Assembly: GCA_016763855.1 (NCBI GenBank)
Contig: JAESSY010000205.1
Span: 1 to 40,672, forward strand
Reading direction: 5' to 3'
DNA length: 40,672 bases
Source: Pseudomonadales bacterium
GTDB lineage: Bacteria > Pseudomonadota > Gammaproteobacteria > Pseudomonadales > Azotimanducaceae
Both the position numbers and the translations under genes were made by a program. Below the pieces are notes generated by a model, which did not search any database, had not been told where the DNA came from, and was given only the letters and a program-made list of their open reading frames with translations. Positions within the stretch are counted from its first letter, which is position 1, and every line of letters begins with the position of its first letter. Positions 38,423 to 40,672 of the stretch are shown here, in pieces.

Positions 38423-40066
38423 ATGCATGATTCATCAACTGATATTCTCCCGCTATGTTCACCTGAAGCATTGAAAATCGCGGCGTTAAATAAGCGAAAC
38501 CATTGTGAAAATCTTGCAGATCAAATCATCACCCTTTCGGGTCATTTGAATGCAGCAGAATACCCGCTGATTAAATTGTTAGATGAATTTGACCAGAATG
38601 AAGGCTGGCATGGCGATGGCATTAAATCCTTTGCGCATTGGCTAAACTGGCAAGTGGGAATGGGCAATGTGATGGCCCGTGAGAAGGTACGAGTTGCCCG
38701 TGCTCTGAGAGAGCTACCTAAAATCGATGCAGCCTTTCTAAAAGGTGAAGTCAGTTATTCTAAAGTCAGAGCCATGACGCGGGTTGCAACAACAGAGAAT
38801 GAACACTTCTTATTGGAAATAGCTGAATTTGGTACGGCACAGCAAGTAGAATATCTTGTGAAAAAATACAAACTTGCAAAGCGACTTAATAGTACGGAAT
38901 ATCTCCAAGAAAAATTGGTTTTGGAAAAAGGCTGCTTCTGGCATCAAGAAGAAGACGGTATGACGGTTTTTGAGATTCGTCTACCCACAGAAGACGGTGC
39001 TGTGCTGATTAAGGCGATTGAAAATATTGCGGATGGTTTAAAAAAGGAGCATCTCTGTGAATTGAAGAATGAATTGAGCACTTTATTAGACGCTGAATCA
39101 GGTAGTAAACTAAAAGCTGAACAAAAAAGCGACTCAGCAGAAGATGAGATAAGTGAGAAAGGTGAGATGAAGGATGAGTTCAAAAATGTTTCAGCGGGAA
39201 CATTTTTAAAGGGACAAAAGCCAGACATTTTTAGCCATCGAGCCGATGCACTCACCTTAATGGCTGAACATTGCTTATCCAAAGGCGCTGATAATCTCTT
39301 CAATCGATCTGGCGCTGATACACAACACGTACTTTTACATCTGAATGCTAATCAGCTTAGCCGAGATTACAAAATCAATCAGGGCCCCTTGTGTTATACC
39401 GATGACAATCAACATATCCCCCCATCAATCGCTAATAAACTTAGCTGTGATGCGAGTATTTCTTTAGTCATAGAAGACGATAACAATAATGTAGTCAATA
39501 TTGGGCGAAAGACCCGCATCATCCCCCTTGCCATGAAGCGCGCACTTAAAATGCGAGATCAGGGCTGTGTGTTCCCAGGATGTTGCCAGACAAAATGGAC
39601 TGATAGCCATCATATTAAACATTGGTCCGAAGGGGGAGAGACCAGTATGAATAATCTGATCACCTTATGCCGATATCATCATACCCAACTACACAAAGGT
39701 GAATATCGAATTGAGAAAGCCCGGTCATTAATTAAAGAAGGGTCGTCAACTAAAGAAGAGTCATTCAGTAAAAAAGGTTCAAAAAGCAAAGAAGGTGCAT
39801 TAGACAAAGAAAGGTCGCCAGATAAAGAAACTGGCAATCAAAACCCGACCCTAAACTTCATCAATAAGAGAAATGAAGTTATCGTAAAAAATCTCTATCC
39901 ACAATTCACCGATCCCAACCAATCAACAGAGTCGATTGAAAAACTGAGTGACAAAGCCGGTCTAAACATAAACCGAAATACCGCTGCCTCAAACTGGCAA
40001 GGGGATCAGTTGGATGTTTATTATGCTGTTGAGATTCTTTTTGGTTTGGATGGTGAGCCGTGTTAG
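38423..40066 (+). CDS. DUF222/HNH endonuclease family protein, SOS-controlled
   Basis: A 547-residue protein. The N-terminal DUF222 domain (to about residue 260) includes FAHWLNWQVGMGNVMAREKV, RALRELPKIDAAFLKGEVSYSKVRAMTRVAT and TVFEIRLPTEDGAVLIKAIE. A charged, low-complexity link follows. The HNH domain near 380-440 has CVFPGCCQTKWTDSHHIKHW, EGGETSMNNLITLCRYHHTQLH, with the Cys and His zinc or metal ligands intact. The C-terminus has short Lys-Glu-Ser repeats (KEGSSTKEESFSKKGSKSKE). DUF222-HNH proteins are abundant but of unknown role; the mycobacterial 13E12 family is DNA-damage inducible. Here a LexA box is at the promoter. ATG 38423 is chosen over ATG 38393, which abuts the LexA site. Confidence 0.9.
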   Translation: MHDSSTDILPLCSPEALKIAALNKRNHCENLADQIITLSGHLNAAEYPLIKLLDEFDQNEGWHGDGIKSFAHWLNWQVGMGNVMAREKVRVARALRELPKIDAAFLKGEVSYSKVRAMTRVATTENEHFLLEIAEFGTAQQVEYLVKKYKLAKRLNSTEYLQEKLVLEKGCFWHQEEDGMTVFEIRLPTEDGAVLIKAIENIADGLKKEHLCELKNELSTLLDAESGSKLKAEQKSDSAEDEISEKGEMKDEFKNVSAGTFLKGQKPDIFSHRADALTLMAEHCLSKGADNLFNRSGADTQHVLLHLNANQLSRDYKINQGPLCYTDDNQHIPPSIANKLSCDASISLVIEDDNNNVVNIGRKTRIIPLAMKRALKMRDQGCVFPGCCQTKWTDSHHIKHWSEGGETSMNNLITLCRYHHTQLHKGEYRIEKARSLIKEGSSTKEESFSKKGSKSKEGALDKERSPDKETGNQNPTLNFINKRNEVIVKNLYPQFTDPNQSTESIEKLSDKAGLNINRNTAASNWQGDQLDVYYAVEILFGLDGEPC

Positions 40067-40672
40067 TTAATCGTAATCGCTCTATTTCTCTATCCCCCTA
40101 ACTCTCGACCTACCTACCCTTTCTCAAATAGGACGGGGGAAATCTTAAATGGGTAAGGGAAATTGGATTAAATATTTGTGGGAGATAACGGATTGTTTAA
40201 AAGTAGATTGGTTGTGTGTCCTGAATTTTGTTCTAAATTACACCATGCACCAAAATAGTATTGTCAGTTTATAGGCGTTCAACTTTCACTGTTTTCAATC
40301 TCCTAGGCAATGTGTAGGTCGAAACGAGAGTGAACACATCAATAAATATTGGAGCGAAATTATAAAGAAAGAACTCACGAAAACCTGAGTTAAACTTACT
40401 GAATATACCAATCATCGCCACGCTGAACACATCTCCATCGCGCATAAATTCTGTTTTAGCTAACGATCGAAAGCTTACACGTTAACTCGTATTAACGTGG
40501 ATGTTGTATCAACGATCGACCAAAATCGACATCACGAACTTCATTAAATACCACTTTGTATACGCCCCTGAGCTAGTTTTGTAGCTAGTTCCTGTCCGGA
40601 AAGTACTACTTTTGGTTGAGATTTACAAAACAGAAAGTACAGGTTACATGCAAAGTTTGACGGAAAGTGTCA
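40067..40672. other. Gene-free 3' region with inverted and direct repeats
   Basis: No frame of family quality is seen on either strand; the best is a 41-codon frame starting at 40149 that has no likeness I recognise. CACGTTAA (40478-40485) and TTAACGTG (40492-40499) form a perfect inverted repeat with a six-base loop, flanked by direct copies of AACGATCGA (40462-40470 and 40511-40519). The composition is AT-rich. No tRNA or terminator is obvious. The region may be decayed sequence downstream of the nuclease gene. Confidence 0.5.
40593..40672. repeat. Cluster of GGAAAGT repeats at the window end
   Basis: TGTCCGGAAAGTAC (40593-40606), CAGAAAGTAC (40631-40640) and CGGAAAGTGT (40661-40670) share a GAAAGT core at intervals of about 30 bases. 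A TGT start with repeated short binding sites is the form of a TnsB-type transposon end, but I cannot match it to a known element and the window stops here. Confidence 0.35.

Noticed and set aside
40149-40274. 41-codon frame downstream of the nuclease gene
   Set aside because: Poor ribosome site, no recognised family and an unremarkable composition; not supported as a gene.
1-40672. CRISPR arrays, tRNA or rRNA genes, complete insertion sequences
   Set aside because: Looked for by eye on both strands; no regularly spaced repeats with spacers, no tRNA arms and no intact transposase were seen.

Overview
The window looks like chromosomal DNA of a free-living, probably marine, gammaproteobacterium. 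The housekeeping genes (MetR, SbcB exonuclease I, a RhlB-like helicase, long-form PurC, M18 aminopeptidase, YehS/DUF1456) and the TRAP and DASS transporters all fit that group, and base composition is moderate to AT-leaning by eye. There are no rRNA or tRNA genes, no CRISPR array and no complete insertion sequence. The genus cannot be fixed from the sequence alone.

Layout. 1-3.3 kb: end of a PLP aminotransferase, a DEAD-box helicase, a DUF2237 protein and a divergent SDR with a halohydrin-dehalogenase-like Ser-Tyr-Arg triad. 3.3-12.9 kb: a catabolic block. PadR regulator, amidase and malonyl-CoA synthetase (MatB) run leftward; a nitronate monooxygenase-like flavoprotein and a LiuC-like crotonase run rightward from a promoter whose spacer holds a palindrome; a TRAP transporter (DctP-Q-M) and an alpha/beta hydrolase follow. 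12.9-15.6 kb: small and orphan genes, a uracil-DNA-glycosylase-like protein and a PNPOx-family protein. 15.6-15.8 kb: an apparent free-standing structured RNA with its own promoter and terminator, carrying 13 nt complementary to the 16S rRNA 3' end. 15.9-18 kb: metR and an HD-domain phosphohydrolase.

18.1-22.1 kb: a glycosyltransferase, methyltransferase, 'prenyltransferase'-type alpha/alpha-barrel protein and a second methyltransferase. The set resembles an uncharacterised cluster I associate with Actinobacteria. The last methyltransferase is out of frame at a run of seven C/G. 22.1-26.97 kb: an orphan gene, a crotonase-moaB-moeA operon, msrA and purC. 27.0-28.5 kb: a Cys/Met-metabolism PLP enzyme behind a SAM-II-like riboswitch, here joined to an intrinsic terminator and a predicted antiterminator. 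28.6-35 kb: aminopeptidase, LysR regulator, DUF1456, PilZ protein, SbcB and a DASS carboxylate transporter.

35.0-38.3 kb: an accessory island. It holds a previously unlisted 54-residue double-glycine-leader (bacteriocin-like) peptide gene, a strong intercistronic hairpin and a rhomboid protease gene, followed by a TonB-like N-terminal protein and a DUF2975/XRE pair. 38.3-40.07 kb: a DUF222-HNH nuclease gene with a near-perfect LexA box. The last 600 bases have no convincing gene but contain repeats that could belong to a mobile element extending beyond the window.

The best candidates for new biology are the double-glycine peptide/rhomboid pair, the SAM-II terminator switch, the anti-anti-Shine-Dalgarno RNA, the halohydrin-dehalogenase-like SDR and the possibly phase-variable methyltransferase.
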